A stretch of 64,000 nucleotides of DNA from Aquibacillus rhizosphaerae (lineage in GTDB: Bacteria > Bacillota > Bacilli > Bacillales > Amphibacillaceae), in assembly GCF_030282825.1 (NCBI RefSeq), contig NZ_JASTZU010000063.1:1-64000 (forward strand), in the 5' to 3' direction. Under the pieces are notes generated by a model, which did no database searches, was not told the origin of the DNA, and was given only the letters and a program-made list of their open reading frames with translations. Position numbers and translations under genes: made by a program. Each line of letters begins with the position of its first letter. Within the stretch, counting starts at the first letter, position 1. Of the stretch, positions 26,209 to 35,688 are shown in pieces.

Positions 26209-27466
26209 ATTTTGGATAGTACTTGCTCAAACATATTGGAGTCGTTTTAAATCAAAATCATTTTTAATAACTACAGCGCTTATTTTGTTACTCATTCTAG
26301 GTTTAGCTAATATACAAACGATTATTGATATGTTCTCGGGGGAAGAAGAACCGGATAAAATTGCAGTAATCGATGACTCAAATAATGTTTATCAAGCTCT
26401 GATAGAAAATATTGCAAACGCGGATGTACAGATAGAATTAAGTGAATATAAAGGTACGGTTGAAGAAGCAGAAAGTGAAGTGCAAGAGGGTAATTATCAG
26501 GCTTTACTTCATATTACAACGGGCGAAGATAATCTTCCAGAAGCTAGTTTTCACACCAATGAAATCTCTTCTTCTCAGTTAACGTATCAACTAGAAAATA
26601 ACTTGCAACAAATTAAAGTTGCAATGGCAACGAGTGATGCAGGTATTGATCAAGCTACAGTTGAAGAAATTTATTCACCAGTACCCTTTGAAACAGTTAT
26701 GATTGAAAATGAATCAGGACAAGAAGCAAAAACGGAAGAGGAACTGAATAATGCTCGTGGTCTTGTCTATATAATGCTTTTCTTATTATATTTTGCAGTG
26801 ATTACGTATGGAAATATGATTGCTATGGACATTGCAAACGAAAAGTCGTCAAGAGTTATGGAGATTTTAATTTCAAGCTCCTCACCAGTGAGCCAGATGT
26901 TTGCTAAAATTATCGGGATTGCTTTGTTAGGACTTACCCAATTTGGATTATTTAGTATCATTGGATACACAATAATACAGCAGAAAAAAGATGAAATGGT
27001 TGGCGGATTCTTTGAATATTTTGGACTTTCAGATGTTGCTATATCCACCTTTGTTTATGCAATCATCTTTTTCCTCTTAGGATACTTACTTTATGCAACA
27101 TTATCAGCAATGCTCGGTTCGTTAGTAAGTAGAATTGAAGATGTACAGCAATTAATGATGCCGGTAATCTTTTTAATTGTTATTGCATTTATGATTGCAA
27201 TGTTTGGTTTGAATATGCCAGACTCCAAATTAGTGACGATAACATCGTTTATACCTTTTTTTACACCAATGCTTATGTTTATGCGAGTAGGAATGCTAGA
27301 CGTACCATTTTGGGAAATAGGTTTAAGCATTTTCATTATGATTGTTTCGATTACAATTCTAGGGTTTATCGGTGCAAAGGTTTATAGAGGTGGAGTTTTA
27401 ATGTATGGTCGAGCCACTTCTTTAAAAGATTTCAAAAAGGCTTTGCAATTGTCTAAGAAAGAGTAA
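26201..27466 (+). CDS. yhaP: ABC-2 type permease YhaP
   Basis: A 421-residue ABC-2 permease: one N-terminal helix (about 17-38), a large extracytoplasmic loop (about 45-185), and five or six helices in the C-terminal half, the NatB/YhaP topology. The loop to helix 3 carries NEKSSRVMEILISS, the coupling motif of the family. ATG at 26201 has GCAGGTGAG in front and overlaps yhaQ by eight bases. Works with YhaQ as an exporter; substrate unknown. Confidence 0.92.
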   Translation: MNKFWIVLAQTYWSRFKSKSFLITTALILLLILGLANIQTIIDMFSGEEEPDKIAVIDDSNNVYQALIENIANADVQIELSEYKGTVEEAESEVQEGNYQALLHITTGEDNLPEASFHTNEISSSQLTYQLENNLQQIKVAMATSDAGIDQATVEEIYSPVPFETVMIENESGQEAKTEEELNNARGLVYIMLFLLYFAVITYGNMIAMDIANEKSSRVMEILISSSSPVSQMFAKIIGIALLGLTQFGLFSIIGYTIIQQKKDEMVGGFFEYFGLSDVAISTFVYAIIFFLLGYLLYATLSAMLGSLVSRIEDVQQLMMPVIFLIVIAFMIAMFGLNMPDSKLVTITSFIPFFTPMLMFMRVGMLDVPFWEIGLSIFIMIVSITILGFIGAKVYRGGVLMYGRATSLKDFKKALQLSKKE

Positions 27467-27477
27467 ATTTAACAAAG

Positions 27478-27524
27478 AAAAAAAGCACATTTAACTTTCT
27501 TACCTAAGTTAAATGTGCTTTTTA
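27478..27524 (+). terminator. Terminator after yhaP
   Basis: AAAAGCACATTTAACT (27481-27496) pairs perfectly with 27507-27522, then T and A. Confidence 0.92.
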
Positions 27525-27584
27525 GTAATTTTTTATCTTTCTTAAATTTGTGTCTTTTAAACTTCACATTAGATATAAAGTGCG

Positions 27585-27940
27585 CATTAACTATTCTTAA
27601 CTTTTGTTAAATTCTTTTCCATTGCAATGATGATTGAGTAGTAATACATCGTTACGGCACAGAATACTACGCTTTCCATGGGCACGGCCTCAGCCTCCTC
27701 AGAAGCAAAGAGCGCTTCTTCCGGGGTCTTCACCTCGCGCTGTTCCCATAGGAGTCTTCGTATTCTGCCTTCACTTTTATAACTCTCCAATTTTGAGATA
27801 GATAGTTAATATTTGTTACATTATTTTCACTCGAAAGAAAACTATACTAAGCTGCGGAAAAATGGGAGACTCCTGTGGGAAATGAACAGGCCCCACAGGG
27901 AGCGGCTTTTGCGAGCGAGGAAACTATTGCATACTTTATA
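27585..27940. repeat. Dispersed repeat family 2, copy A
   Basis: A GC-richer non-coding block in the 660-base gap before yhaO. It shares ordered segments with the block at 47958-48445, including TATTCTTAACTTTTGT, CTTTCCA.GGG.ACGGC.TCAGC and an identical 31-base run at 27834-27864. Two complementary halves (GGAGTCTTCGTATTCTGCC and GCGGAAAAATGGGAGACTCC type) suggest a large hairpin. Frames inside it lack ribosome sites. The remaining bases to 28129 show nothing clear. Confidence 0.6.
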
Positions 27941-28129
27941 TTTTATCTGTCTTAAATAACAAGCTTTTAGGAAACTGCATCTAATTAACAAAGAATATAA
28001 ATATCAAACTATTTCAATCCACTTACAGTACTTAACCTATACACATGAATCGAACGTGCATTCGTTTTTTCAATCTGTTAAAATGGAAAGTATTAGGTTT
28101 ACTACTATTAATAAGAAAGGGATTTTGTA

Positions 28130-29359
28130 ATGACAGATAAAGTTAGCTTTATTCACTGTGCTGATTTACATATTGATAGTCCTTTTAAAGGATTAAGTAA
28201 TATCCCAGAACAACAGTTTAAAGATATTAGAGAAAGTACATTTATAGCATTAGATAATCTAGTAGACCTTGCAATATCTAAGCGTGTTGATTTTATTCTA
28301 ATGGTTGGGGACCTATTCGATCAGAATCAACAAAGTATTAAAGCTCAATCCCGTTTAACTAGAGCATTTGAAAAATTAAGGGATAATAGCATTGACGTAT
28401 TTATCTCATATGGAAATCATGACCATGTAAACGGACGCTTATTTGATTATGATTATCCCAATAATGTTTATGTATTTGAAAGCGAACATGTAGACAATTT
28501 TATCTTCAAAAAAGATGATGTTCCATTAGCAACAATATACGGTTTTAGTTATGTTGAACGTGAAGTTCTTGATAACAAAGCGAATAAATTTAAAACAGTA
28601 ACGAGTACGCCATATCAAATAGCTATGCTACACGGAAGTGTTAGTAGTAATACGGATCATGATGTATATGCCCCTTTTCAAATTAGTGATTTAACAAGTA
28701 AAAGCTTTGACTATTGGGCTCTGGGACATATACATAAAAGACAACAATTAAACGATGAACCACTTATCGTTTATCCTGGAAATATACAGGGACGATCCAT
28801 AAAAGAAACTGGTGAAAAAGGCTGCTATCATGTGGAAATAAGTGAAACTAATCGACAGTTAGAATTTTTTCCACTTCAGTATATAAGGTTTGAAGAAATC
28901 ACAATTCAAGCTGATCACTGTAAAGATCCTCAAGAGTTGGAAGTGCTAGTAGAAAAAACGATGAAACAAACGAGTGAAAGATTTGGCAAATCGATTGTAC
29001 GTCTCCATATTACTAGTGATTCCGTTCTATTAGAACAATGGTACCGTTCGAGTATTCTAGACGAGATAATAGATTTTATAAATGAATTAAATAATCGGGA
29101 AGAAAATTGGGTGTTTATCCAAGATGTACGAGTAACATATACGGGGCAATGGGATAAACAACTAATAAAGTCAGGTCATAGCTTTTTAGGAGAGCTTCTA
29201 CATTCTTTTGATACAGATGAAATAATGCAGAATGATTTACAATCCTTATTTACACATAGACAGGCCAGAAAATATTTAGATCATTTTACTGATGAAGAAA
29301 AAGCCGATATTAAACAAAAAGCAGAGGACTTATTAATCTATCAGCTGTTAAAGGAATGA
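28130..29359 (+). CDS. yhaO: SbcD-like DNA metallophosphoesterase YhaO
   Basis: A 409-residue calcineurin-type phosphoesterase of the SbcD/Mre11 group. All motifs are present: the Asp and His of HCADLHID (10-14), GDLFDQ, GNHDH, HGS near residue 165 and GHIHK near 196-200. A C-terminal domain (about 270-409) probably contacts YhaN. AAGAAAGGG precedes the ATG. It overlaps yhaN by four bases (ATGA). In B. subtilis the pair is implicated in DNA repair or recombination. Confidence 0.92.
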   Translation: MTDKVSFIHCADLHIDSPFKGLSNIPEQQFKDIRESTFIALDNLVDLAISKRVDFILMVGDLFDQNQQSIKAQSRLTRAFEKLRDNSIDVFISYGNHDHVNGRLFDYDYPNNVYVFESEHVDNFIFKKDDVPLATIYGFSYVEREVLDNKANKFKTVTSTPYQIAMLHGSVSSNTDHDVYAPFQISDLTSKSFDYWALGHIHKRQQLNDEPLIVYPGNIQGRSIKETGEKGCYHVEISETNRQLEFFPLQYIRFEEITIQADHCKDPQELEVLVEKTMKQTSERFGKSIVRLHITSDSVLLEQWYRSSILDEIIDFINELNNREENWVFIQDVRVTYTGQWDKQLIKSGHSFLGELLHSFDTDEIMQNDLQSLFTHRQARKYLDHFTDEEKADIKQKAEDLLIYQLLKE

Positions 29360-32322
29360 AAAAAATGGAAATCAAAAGTGCATATATATATGGGTTTGGA
29401 AAATGGCAGGATTATAAAATAACTTTTAATAATAGTCCTCTTCTTATTATAAGTGGTAATAATGAATCGGGAAAAACTACTATACGTCAATTCTTTTTAT
29501 TTATGTTGTACGGTTTTCCTCCAAAAAAACGCGTTATTTACCTACCAAAAACAGGAGGAAGAATGGGTGGCAGGTTAACGGTATCACTTCCAGGTATTGG
29601 TGATTGTACGATTGAACGAATCCATGATAGAAATAATGGCGAGGCCACCTGTGTAGTACCTTCTGGTGAAATATTACCTGAATCTTGGTTAAAAGATCAG
29701 CTTAATGGAATCAATCAAAAAACATTTGAATCTATTTTTTCATTTGACTCTAATGATTTGAATGAGATACAAAACATTAAAATGGAGGATTTAGGAGATG
29801 TTTTATTAGGTATTGGCATGACAGGTACCGATAAAATATATACTACTGAAAAATGGTTAGATAATGAGTTGAATCAATTATTTAAACCGCAGGGTAAAAA
29901 ACCAAAAATAAACCAGTTGTTATTGGATATAGACCATATGTATAAACAACTAATGGATTTAGAGAAACGTGAGAATACCTTTAATAGTAAAAAGTTTGAA
30001 AAAGAAAAATTATCTCTTGAGATTGAAGAACTTCAAGACCAGATAGAAACACTTATTAAAGAGCTTAGTAAGTGTGAGAAACAATTAAATTCCTACACAT
30101 TAATCCAAGCGTATTACCACTCAAAACAACAATTAAACCAATTCTCTAATCATGTAGATTACCCGGAAAATGGCTTAGATCGTTATCAACAATTGAAAGA
30201 GCAAGTAATGCCATTGAAAAGTGAGCTAACTGTATTAGAAGGAAGTTTAACAAAAACCAAACAAGAGATGGAATCAGTTCAATCTAACCTGATTCCGGAG
30301 AAACTAAGTAACACCATTGAACTTCTTGTAAATCAACTCCCTAACTATCATAGGTTATTAAATGAACAACAATTTAAAAATAATGAGAGGCACCAAGTTA
30401 ACATAGAGCTATCAAATGATTTAACAAAGCTACAACTCGGTCTAACTATAGAAGATATGGATACACTGACGATTCCTTTTCATATTGAGGATGCCTGGAA
30501 CCATTTAAAACAGGAGGCTGAACACCTCAAGTTAGAGAAAGAAAGAATCGACTCGGAGTTCCACTCACTAGGTAAGCAGCGGACATATGTAGAAAACGAG
30601 TTACATTCCTTTCAAGAAAAGATGCTTGAAACAAGTGAATTTAATGATATGCAAGATAAACTTAAGAAAAAGAAAGAGATGGATCGTTTAAGAGAAAGCG
30701 ATGAGATCCAGCTGAAACAAAAAGAGAGCTGGAAAATAGCGCAACAGAAAAAAACAAAACTTGCTAATACTATATTTGGTATTGGTATTTTAGTAACTAT
30801 TTCACTCATGTTACTAGGTTGGCTTTTACAAATGGATGTTTTATATATAGGGAGTGGCCTAGTTGGAGTAAGTGTTGTTCTACAAAAAATATTGCTGCTA
30901 TTTTCTGCGCGATCTATGGAGAAGGTATTGTTTGAAAATACGACTCTGAAGCATAGAAATGTCATTGGTGATCGTGAGTCGCGAGAAATAGAACAACTAT
31001 TGCATGAACAAGAATCCCTAAAACAAAGATGTGAAAATCTTGAGATTAAGCTAAATCAGATTAAAGTAGATCAGCTAAAATCAAGTGAGAGAAATAGTTT
31101 CTTAGAACAAAAACAAAATCGATTAGATCAACTAACTAGGGATCATAAAGAAATCTATCCTTTCCTACGTCCTATTGCAGTAGAATATTGGCCTAATCTA
31201 TTACACAACTTAAGATTTTGTATAGAAAAGTTCGACAAGATAAAAACTTATAATCAAGAATTAGACAGGCTGAACGATGAAATCAAAAAATTCGAAGATG
31301 AAGTTTGTTTGTTATTCGAGCAGTATAAATGGTTAGAGTTGAATAACCCTATCAAAGTAAAGGTTGACTACTTAACATCATTACTTAATGAACAGTCCAA
31401 TCTTCATAGCAAAGTAGATCAATACAAACAATGGATTGACCAGACAAATGCTGAGATGCAATCGCTAGTAAACCAATTGAAACCTTATCAAACGGAGATT
31501 AATCGGTTGTGGAGTATAGCTAATGTAGCTGATGAAGAAAGTTTTTTAAGAAAAGGAACTCAAAAAAAAGAAAAAGAGGAGCTTCAGAGAAAAATAAGTG
31601 AATATTACAATCAATTACAACTATTTTTATATGATTATGAACTGAAGCAAATCGACGAAGGAAATTTGATAGATAGATGGGAACTAGAAGATAAATTTAA
31701 AACACAGGAAACGGAAAAGAAACAATTAGAAAACCAATTGAAAGACAAACAACAACAATTAGCTGATATTAAATCAGTGATTAGTCATTTGGAAAGAACA
31801 GAAGATTATTCAATGATGAAACATTTCTACTCAGTGAAAATAGGAGAATTAAATAAGATAGCAAAACAATGGGCCGTCTTGCAAGTGGCTAAAGAAAAAT
31901 TAGTTAATACGAAAAAAATGTATCAACAACATTACTTACCAAAAGTTATCGAAAGAACAACAATATATTTTGAGAAATTAACGAATGGAAGTTACAAAAG
32001 AATCCTTCCTCTAGAGGAAGGAAAGGTGTTGTATGTGGAATGTGGTAATGGTATAAGATATCAAGTAACTGAATTGTCACAAGGTACACGGGATCAACTT
32101 TTTGTTTCATTACGCATTGCATTAAGTGAAGTGACTAGTGAGATAAGTAAGATGCCATTTTTTATTGATGATGCTTTTGTTCATTTTGATGGTGTCCGCC
32201 GCGCCTCTATGATGCAAATATTAGAAAAAATTGCTGAAAAGCAGCAGGTGTTATTGTTTACTTGTCAAGAATCAATAATTGAATATTCGAATAACCAAGT
32301 TATGGATATCCAACAAATTTAA
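29356..32322 (+). CDS. yhaN: SbcC/Rad50-like ATPase with membrane hairpin, YhaN
   Basis: A 988-residue SMC-type ATPase. Walker A is GNNESGKTT (34-42), followed by the Q/EPTGG-type region and a long coiled coil; the C-terminal half ends with signature ELSQGTRDQLFVSLRIAL and Walker B FFIDDAFVHFD. At the centre (about 467-516) two hydrophobic segments, GIGILVTISLMLLGWLL and VLYIGSGLVGVSVVL, interrupt the coil where SbcC and Rad50 carry the CxxC zinc hook. No CxxC is present there. This would tie the coil apex to the membrane. Expected partner is YhaO, translated from the overlapping frame. Confidence 0.92.
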   Translation: MKKMEIKSAYIYGFGKWQDYKITFNNSPLLIISGNNESGKTTIRQFFLFMLYGFPPKKRVIYLPKTGGRMGGRLTVSLPGIGDCTIERIHDRNNGEATCVVPSGEILPESWLKDQLNGINQKTFESIFSFDSNDLNEIQNIKMEDLGDVLLGIGMTGTDKIYTTEKWLDNELNQLFKPQGKKPKINQLLLDIDHMYKQLMDLEKRENTFNSKKFEKEKLSLEIEELQDQIETLIKELSKCEKQLNSYTLIQAYYHSKQQLNQFSNHVDYPENGLDRYQQLKEQVMPLKSELTVLEGSLTKTKQEMESVQSNLIPEKLSNTIELLVNQLPNYHRLLNEQQFKNNERHQVNIELSNDLTKLQLGLTIEDMDTLTIPFHIEDAWNHLKQEAEHLKLEKERIDSEFHSLGKQRTYVENELHSFQEKMLETSEFNDMQDKLKKKKEMDRLRESDEIQLKQKESWKIAQQKKTKLANTIFGIGILVTISLMLLGWLLQMDVLYIGSGLVGVSVVLQKILLLFSARSMEKVLFENTTLKHRNVIGDRESREIEQLLHEQESLKQRCENLEIKLNQIKVDQLKSSERNSFLEQKQNRLDQLTRDHKEIYPFLRPIAVEYWPNLLHNLRFCIEKFDKIKTYNQELDRLNDEIKKFEDEVCLLFEQYKWLELNNPIKVKVDYLTSLLNEQSNLHSKVDQYKQWIDQTNAEMQSLVNQLKPYQTEINRLWSIANVADEESFLRKGTQKKEKEELQRKISEYYNQLQLFLYDYELKQIDEGNLIDRWELEDKFKTQETEKKQLENQLKDKQQQLADIKSVISHLERTEDYSMMKHFYSVKIGELNKIAKQWAVLQVAKEKLVNTKKMYQQHYLPKVIERTTIYFEKLTNGSYKRILPLEEGKVLYVECGNGIRYQVTELSQGTRDQLFVSLRIALSEVTSEISKMPFFIDDAFVHFDGVRRASMMQILEKIAEKQQVLLFTCQESIIEYSNNQVMDIQQI

Positions 32323-32332
32323 TAATCATGGT

Positions 32333-32357
32333 TAGCATTATTATTATAATAATGCTA
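32333..32357. terminator. Palindrome after yhaN, weak terminator
   Basis: TAGCATTATTAT and ATAATAATGCTA form a perfect 12-bp inverted repeat with almost no loop. AAAATATTT follows instead of a clean T run. Confidence 0.4.
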
Positions 32358-32473
32358 AAATATTTACGAAATTATCCTTTAATAGATATGATTTGTAGTT
32401 GTGTGACAGCGCAAGTTAAGAGTTATTGCATAAGAATAAGAACAAAATAGGGGTATAGTTGGAGGGTCTGGCA

Positions 32474-33025
32474 TTGCCGAACAATGAAAGTAGTAAAGAA
32501 TGGTCAGGATATGAAGAAATAATCGAAAAGTTTATTCAAGTTATAGCTAAGAATATGAACCTATACGGAATAACACCATCAGTAGGTAGATTATACGGAA
32601 CGCTTTATTTTAATGAAGGACCTATGACCTTGGATGATATGAGAGATTCCCTTGAAATGAGTAAGACAAGTATGTCCACAGGAGTTCGGGCGTTAGCTGA
32701 GATGAAGATGGTCGAACCATCATTTAAAAAAGGAGTAAGAAAGGATTTATACAAGTCAGAGGAAGATTGGTATAAGTCATTTACCTCCTTATTTGGGAAC
32801 AGGTGGAGACATCATACAGAAACAAATATAGAGGAGGCGGAGGAGGCCATTTATGAATTAGAATCAATAAGAAATAGTACAAATGATGAACAACTAATGC
32901 AAAAAATAGATTTAGATATTGAACGATTAACTTATGCAAAAGATTACTATCGTTGGTTGATGCGTTTCATTCAAGTTGTTGAGTCAGGGGAAATATTCAA
33001 TTTTGTACCAAAGTACAAACCTTGA
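32474..33025 (+). CDS. GbsR/MarR-family regulator, target unknown
   Basis: A 183-residue regulator of the GbsR branch of the MarR superfamily, whose known members (GbsR, OpcR, OpuAR) repress genes for glycine betaine synthesis or uptake. The winged helix lies at about 28-95 (GITPSVGRLYGTLYF, MTLDDMRDSLEMSKTSMSTG) and the family-typical KKGVRKDLYK follows. TTG at 32474 has TTGGAGGGT seven bases ahead. It sits alone between yhaN and yhaM and is similar to, but distinct from, the regulator at 38462. What it controls is not apparent. Confidence 0.85.
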   Translation: MPNNESSKEWSGYEEIIEKFIQVIAKNMNLYGITPSVGRLYGTLYFNEGPMTLDDMRDSLEMSKTSMSTGVRALAEMKMVEPSFKKGVRKDLYKSEEDWYKSFTSLFGNRWRHHTETNIEEAEEAIYELESIRNSTNDEQLMQKIDLDIERLTYAKDYYRWLMRFIQVVESGEIFNFVPKYKP

Positions 33026-33112
33026 CGGAAATAAATCAATGTAGAGTTACCCTTACTTCCATATGTGTGGTAAGGGTTCAATAATAGAAAGCAAGTTGAG
33101 AGGAGGAGAATA

Positions 33113-34057
33113 ATGAAAAAAGGAATTGCTTATTATAATGTAGGAGAAATATTTGATTATTATATGTTAGTCAAATCAGCAACAAAAGGCGTTGCTAGTA
33201 ACGGAAAACCATTTTTAACTTTAATTTTAAAAGATATAACTGGTGAAATCGAAGCGAAGTTGTGGGATGCTACACAAGAGGATGAGGAGTTGTTTCATTC
33301 CGAACAGTTAGTGAAAATTACAGGTGATGTAAATCAATTTCGTGGTAGATCTCAACTGAAAATTCATACAATTCGTCCAGCTCAGCCTACAGATGGTGTT
33401 AAAGCTTCTGATTTTATTGAAAAGGCTCCCGTTGATAAAGAAGAGTTAATGAGTCGTTTAACAGAAATTATATTTGAAATGAAAAATCCTAATCTGCAGC
33501 GTATTGTTAGGTACTTTGTTAAAAAATATCAAGATGATTTATTAACTTATCCTGCTGCAGTAAAAAATCATCATGAATATGTTTCAGGTCTAGCATATCA
33601 TATTGTTTCCATGCTTAATCTAGCAAAGCAATTGAAGCAGTTATACCCAGATATCAATGCAGACTTACTTTATGCGGGTATCATATTACATGACCTAGGT
33701 AAATTGAAAGAACTATCTGGTGTTGCAACACCGTCTTATACATTAGAAGGAAAGTTGATTGGGCATATACCAATGATGGTTGAAGAAGTAGGTCAAGCAG
33801 CAAGAGAGCTACAAATAGAAGGTGAAGAAGTTACTATATTACAACATATGGTATTAAGTCACCACGGTAAAGCGGAATGGGGAAGCCCAAAAGCTCCCTT
33901 AGTTCGTGAAGCCGAACTATTACATTTAATTGATCTTATCGATGCGAAGATGAATATGCTTAATCGATCATTGGAGAAGGTCAAACCAGGAGAATTTACC
34001 GAGCGATTATTTGCAATGGAAAATCGGGCATTTTACAAACCGGTATTTGATGAGTAA
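33113..34057 (+). CDS. yhaM: 3'-5' exoribonuclease YhaM
   Basis: A 314-residue YhaM: N-terminal OB-fold (about 12-95) that binds single-stranded nucleic acid and an HD domain (about 160-290) that hydrolyses RNA 3' to 5'. HD-domain metal ligands are in [18 protein letters not shown] and LSHHGK. AGGAGGAGA precedes ATG. It acts in RNA turnover with other exoribonucleases. It is followed by an MFS gene 27 bases on. Confidence 0.95.
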   Translation: MKKGIAYYNVGEIFDYYMLVKSATKGVASNGKPFLTLILKDITGEIEAKLWDATQEDEELFHSEQLVKITGDVNQFRGRSQLKIHTIRPAQPTDGVKASDFIEKAPVDKEELMSRLTEIIFEMKNPNLQRIVRYFVKKYQDDLLTYPAAVKNHHEYVSGLAYHIVSMLNLAKQLKQLYPDINADLLYAGIILHDLGKLKELSGVATPSYTLEGKLIGHIPMMVEEVGQAARELQIEGEEVTILQHMVLSHHGKAEWGSPKAPLVREAELLHLIDLIDAKMNMLNRSLEKVKPGEFTERLFAMENRAFYKPVFDE

Positions 34058-34084
34058 TTAGCAGCCTAGAACGGAGAAACCAGC

Positions 34085-35344
34085 ATGAAGTGGAAAGATT
34101 GGGACAGAAACCTACGAATTCGCTTATTTGGCGAAGGGACAATGAATTTTTTATTTTGGTCATATTTTCCTTTTATGACTATTTTTTTTGAACGCTCATT
34201 TGGTAAAGACAAGGCTGGGTTATTATTAATGGCCTCACAAGCCTTTTCAGTAATTGCAAGTCTAGTAGGGGGATATTGTGCTGATAGATTTGGTAGAAAA
34301 CGGATGATGGTTCTTGCTACTTTAGGACAATGTTTAACGTTTATTTTGTTTGCCTATGCAAATTCTCCTTGGTACACTTCACCGACCATAACGTTTATTT
34401 CGTTTTCATTACTGGGTGTTTGGGGAGCATTATATTGGCCAGCGTCTCATGCAATGGTAGCTGATGTTGTAAGTGAGAAACATAGAGCATCCGTTTTTGC
34501 AGTATTTTATACTTCTATCAATATAGCAGTTGTAGTTGGTCCCATTATTGGAAGCTTTATATTTTATAGCTACCGATTTGAAATGTTAATTGCTGGTGCC
34601 CTACTAACAGCAAGCTTATCTATTATACTTCATAATAATTTAGAGGAAACGGTTAGTGTAAAAGAGCAAATAAAGGAATCAAACACAGTATGGTATAAAT
34701 CTATTTGGGATGAACTACGTGTTTATCGGTTGATTGCTAAAGATAAAACCTTTTTACTTTTTATTATAGCTGGAGTATTTGTAGCGCAAACATTTATGCA
34801 ATTAGATATTTTAATTGCTGTGTACACGAGTGAAGTAATTAACAACCAAACACTTATAAGACTAGGTGACTTTCATTTAAGTGTTAGTGGGGAAACAGCA
34901 TTTGCATTAGTGTTGGCGGAAAATGGTTTATTAGTTGCGCTTTTTACTGTGTTTATTACACGTATAATGAATAATGTGAAGGAACGTAAAGTATTTGTTA
35001 CTTCAAGTTTAATGTATGCTGCTGGTATAACTTTATATGGTTTAACAGAAAACATTTGGATATTTATTTTGGCGATGGGTTTGTTTACGATGGCCGAACT
35101 AATGGTGGTAGGAATACAAGAAAGCTTTGTTGCTAAGTTAGCCCCCGAAGATATGAGAGGTCAGTATTTTTCCGCAGCTAGTCTTAGGTTTACTGTAGGT
35201 AAATTGTTAGCTCCGTTAAGTTTAGTGTTGACTAGCTATTTTTCTTATTCACATGTATTCATGTTGTTAGGTTTTTTTGCTATTATTAGTGCATTTATCT
35301 ATTCTATCATGTTTAAGAAAATGGAAGTTAAGTTGAGTACATAG
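34085..35344 (+). CDS. MFS transporter
   Basis: A 419-residue major facilitator protein with about 12 helices. The loop motif GGYCADRFGRKRMMV lies after helix 2 and GVWGALYWPASHAMVAD in helix 4. It resembles the MDR-type efflux pumps of Bacilli. It starts 27 bases after yhaM with CGGAGAAACC before ATG, so it may share its transcript. B. subtilis does not have this gene at the same position. Substrate unknown. Confidence 0.85.
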   Translation: MKWKDWDRNLRIRLFGEGTMNFLFWSYFPFMTIFFERSFGKDKAGLLLMASQAFSVIASLVGGYCADRFGRKRMMVLATLGQCLTFILFAYANSPWYTSPTITFISFSLLGVWGALYWPASHAMVADVVSEKHRASVFAVFYTSINIAVVVGPIIGSFIFYSYRFEMLIAGALLTASLSIILHNNLEETVSVKEQIKESNTVWYKSIWDELRVYRLIAKDKTFLLFIIAGVFVAQTFMQLDILIAVYTSEVINNQTLIRLGDFHLSVSGETAFALVLAENGLLVALFTVFITRIMNNVKERKVFVTSSLMYAAGITLYGLTENIWIFILAMGLFTMAELMVVGIQESFVAKLAPEDMRGQYFSAASLRFTVGKLLAPLSLVLTSYFSYSHVFMLLGFFAIISAFIYSIMFKKMEVKLST

Positions 35345-35427
35345 TTATATTAGATAATCAGCCCTTAATCATATTTATATGTTATGTGCATATATATGGT
35401 AATAAGATGGACAAGGGGGCGGTACAG

Positions 35428-35616
35428 ATGATTTTAGGTATCTCGTGGTGGGTTTATTTGTTTATATTGTTAATATTCTTTAGTGGTTATATGGCTTTTA
35501 GAGCTATGGTAGCTGAGAGGAAGTTAGAAAAACAATTTATTGAAAGTCAAGGACAAGTATATTTAGATAGAATGGAAGAAGAACGTAAAAGTAAAAAAGA
35601 AATTACTTCCGGTTGA
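35428..35616 (+). CDS. yhaL: Sporulation protein YhaL
   Basis: A 62-residue protein: one membrane helix (about 4-24, ISWWVYLFILLIFFSGYMAF) and a charged tail with FIESQGQVYLDRMEEER, the YhaL signature. ATG at 35428 is preferred because CAAGGGGGCGG lies just ahead; a frame opening 42 bases earlier lacks a ribosome site. In B. subtilis yhaL is sporulation-induced and lies next to prsA, as here. Confidence 0.88.
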   Translation: MILGISWWVYLFILLIFFSGYMAFRAMVAERKLEKQFIESQGQVYLDRMEEERKSKKEITSG

Positions 35617-35640
35617 TTATTTAAAGTAAACAATATAGTA

Positions 35641-35684
35641 AAAAAAAGGATTAGTTATCTTGTAGTGATAACTAATCCTTTTTG
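35641..35684. terminator. Bidirectional terminator between yhaL and prsA
   Basis: Perfect 16-bp arms (35644-35659 and 35667-35682) containing AAAAGGATTAGTTATC. Confidence 0.93.
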
Positions 35685-35688
35685 TGTA

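Noticed and set aside
27587-27790. 67-residue minus-strand open frame
   Set aside because: It lies in dispersed repeat family 2, has no ribosome site and no protein-like conservation signal.
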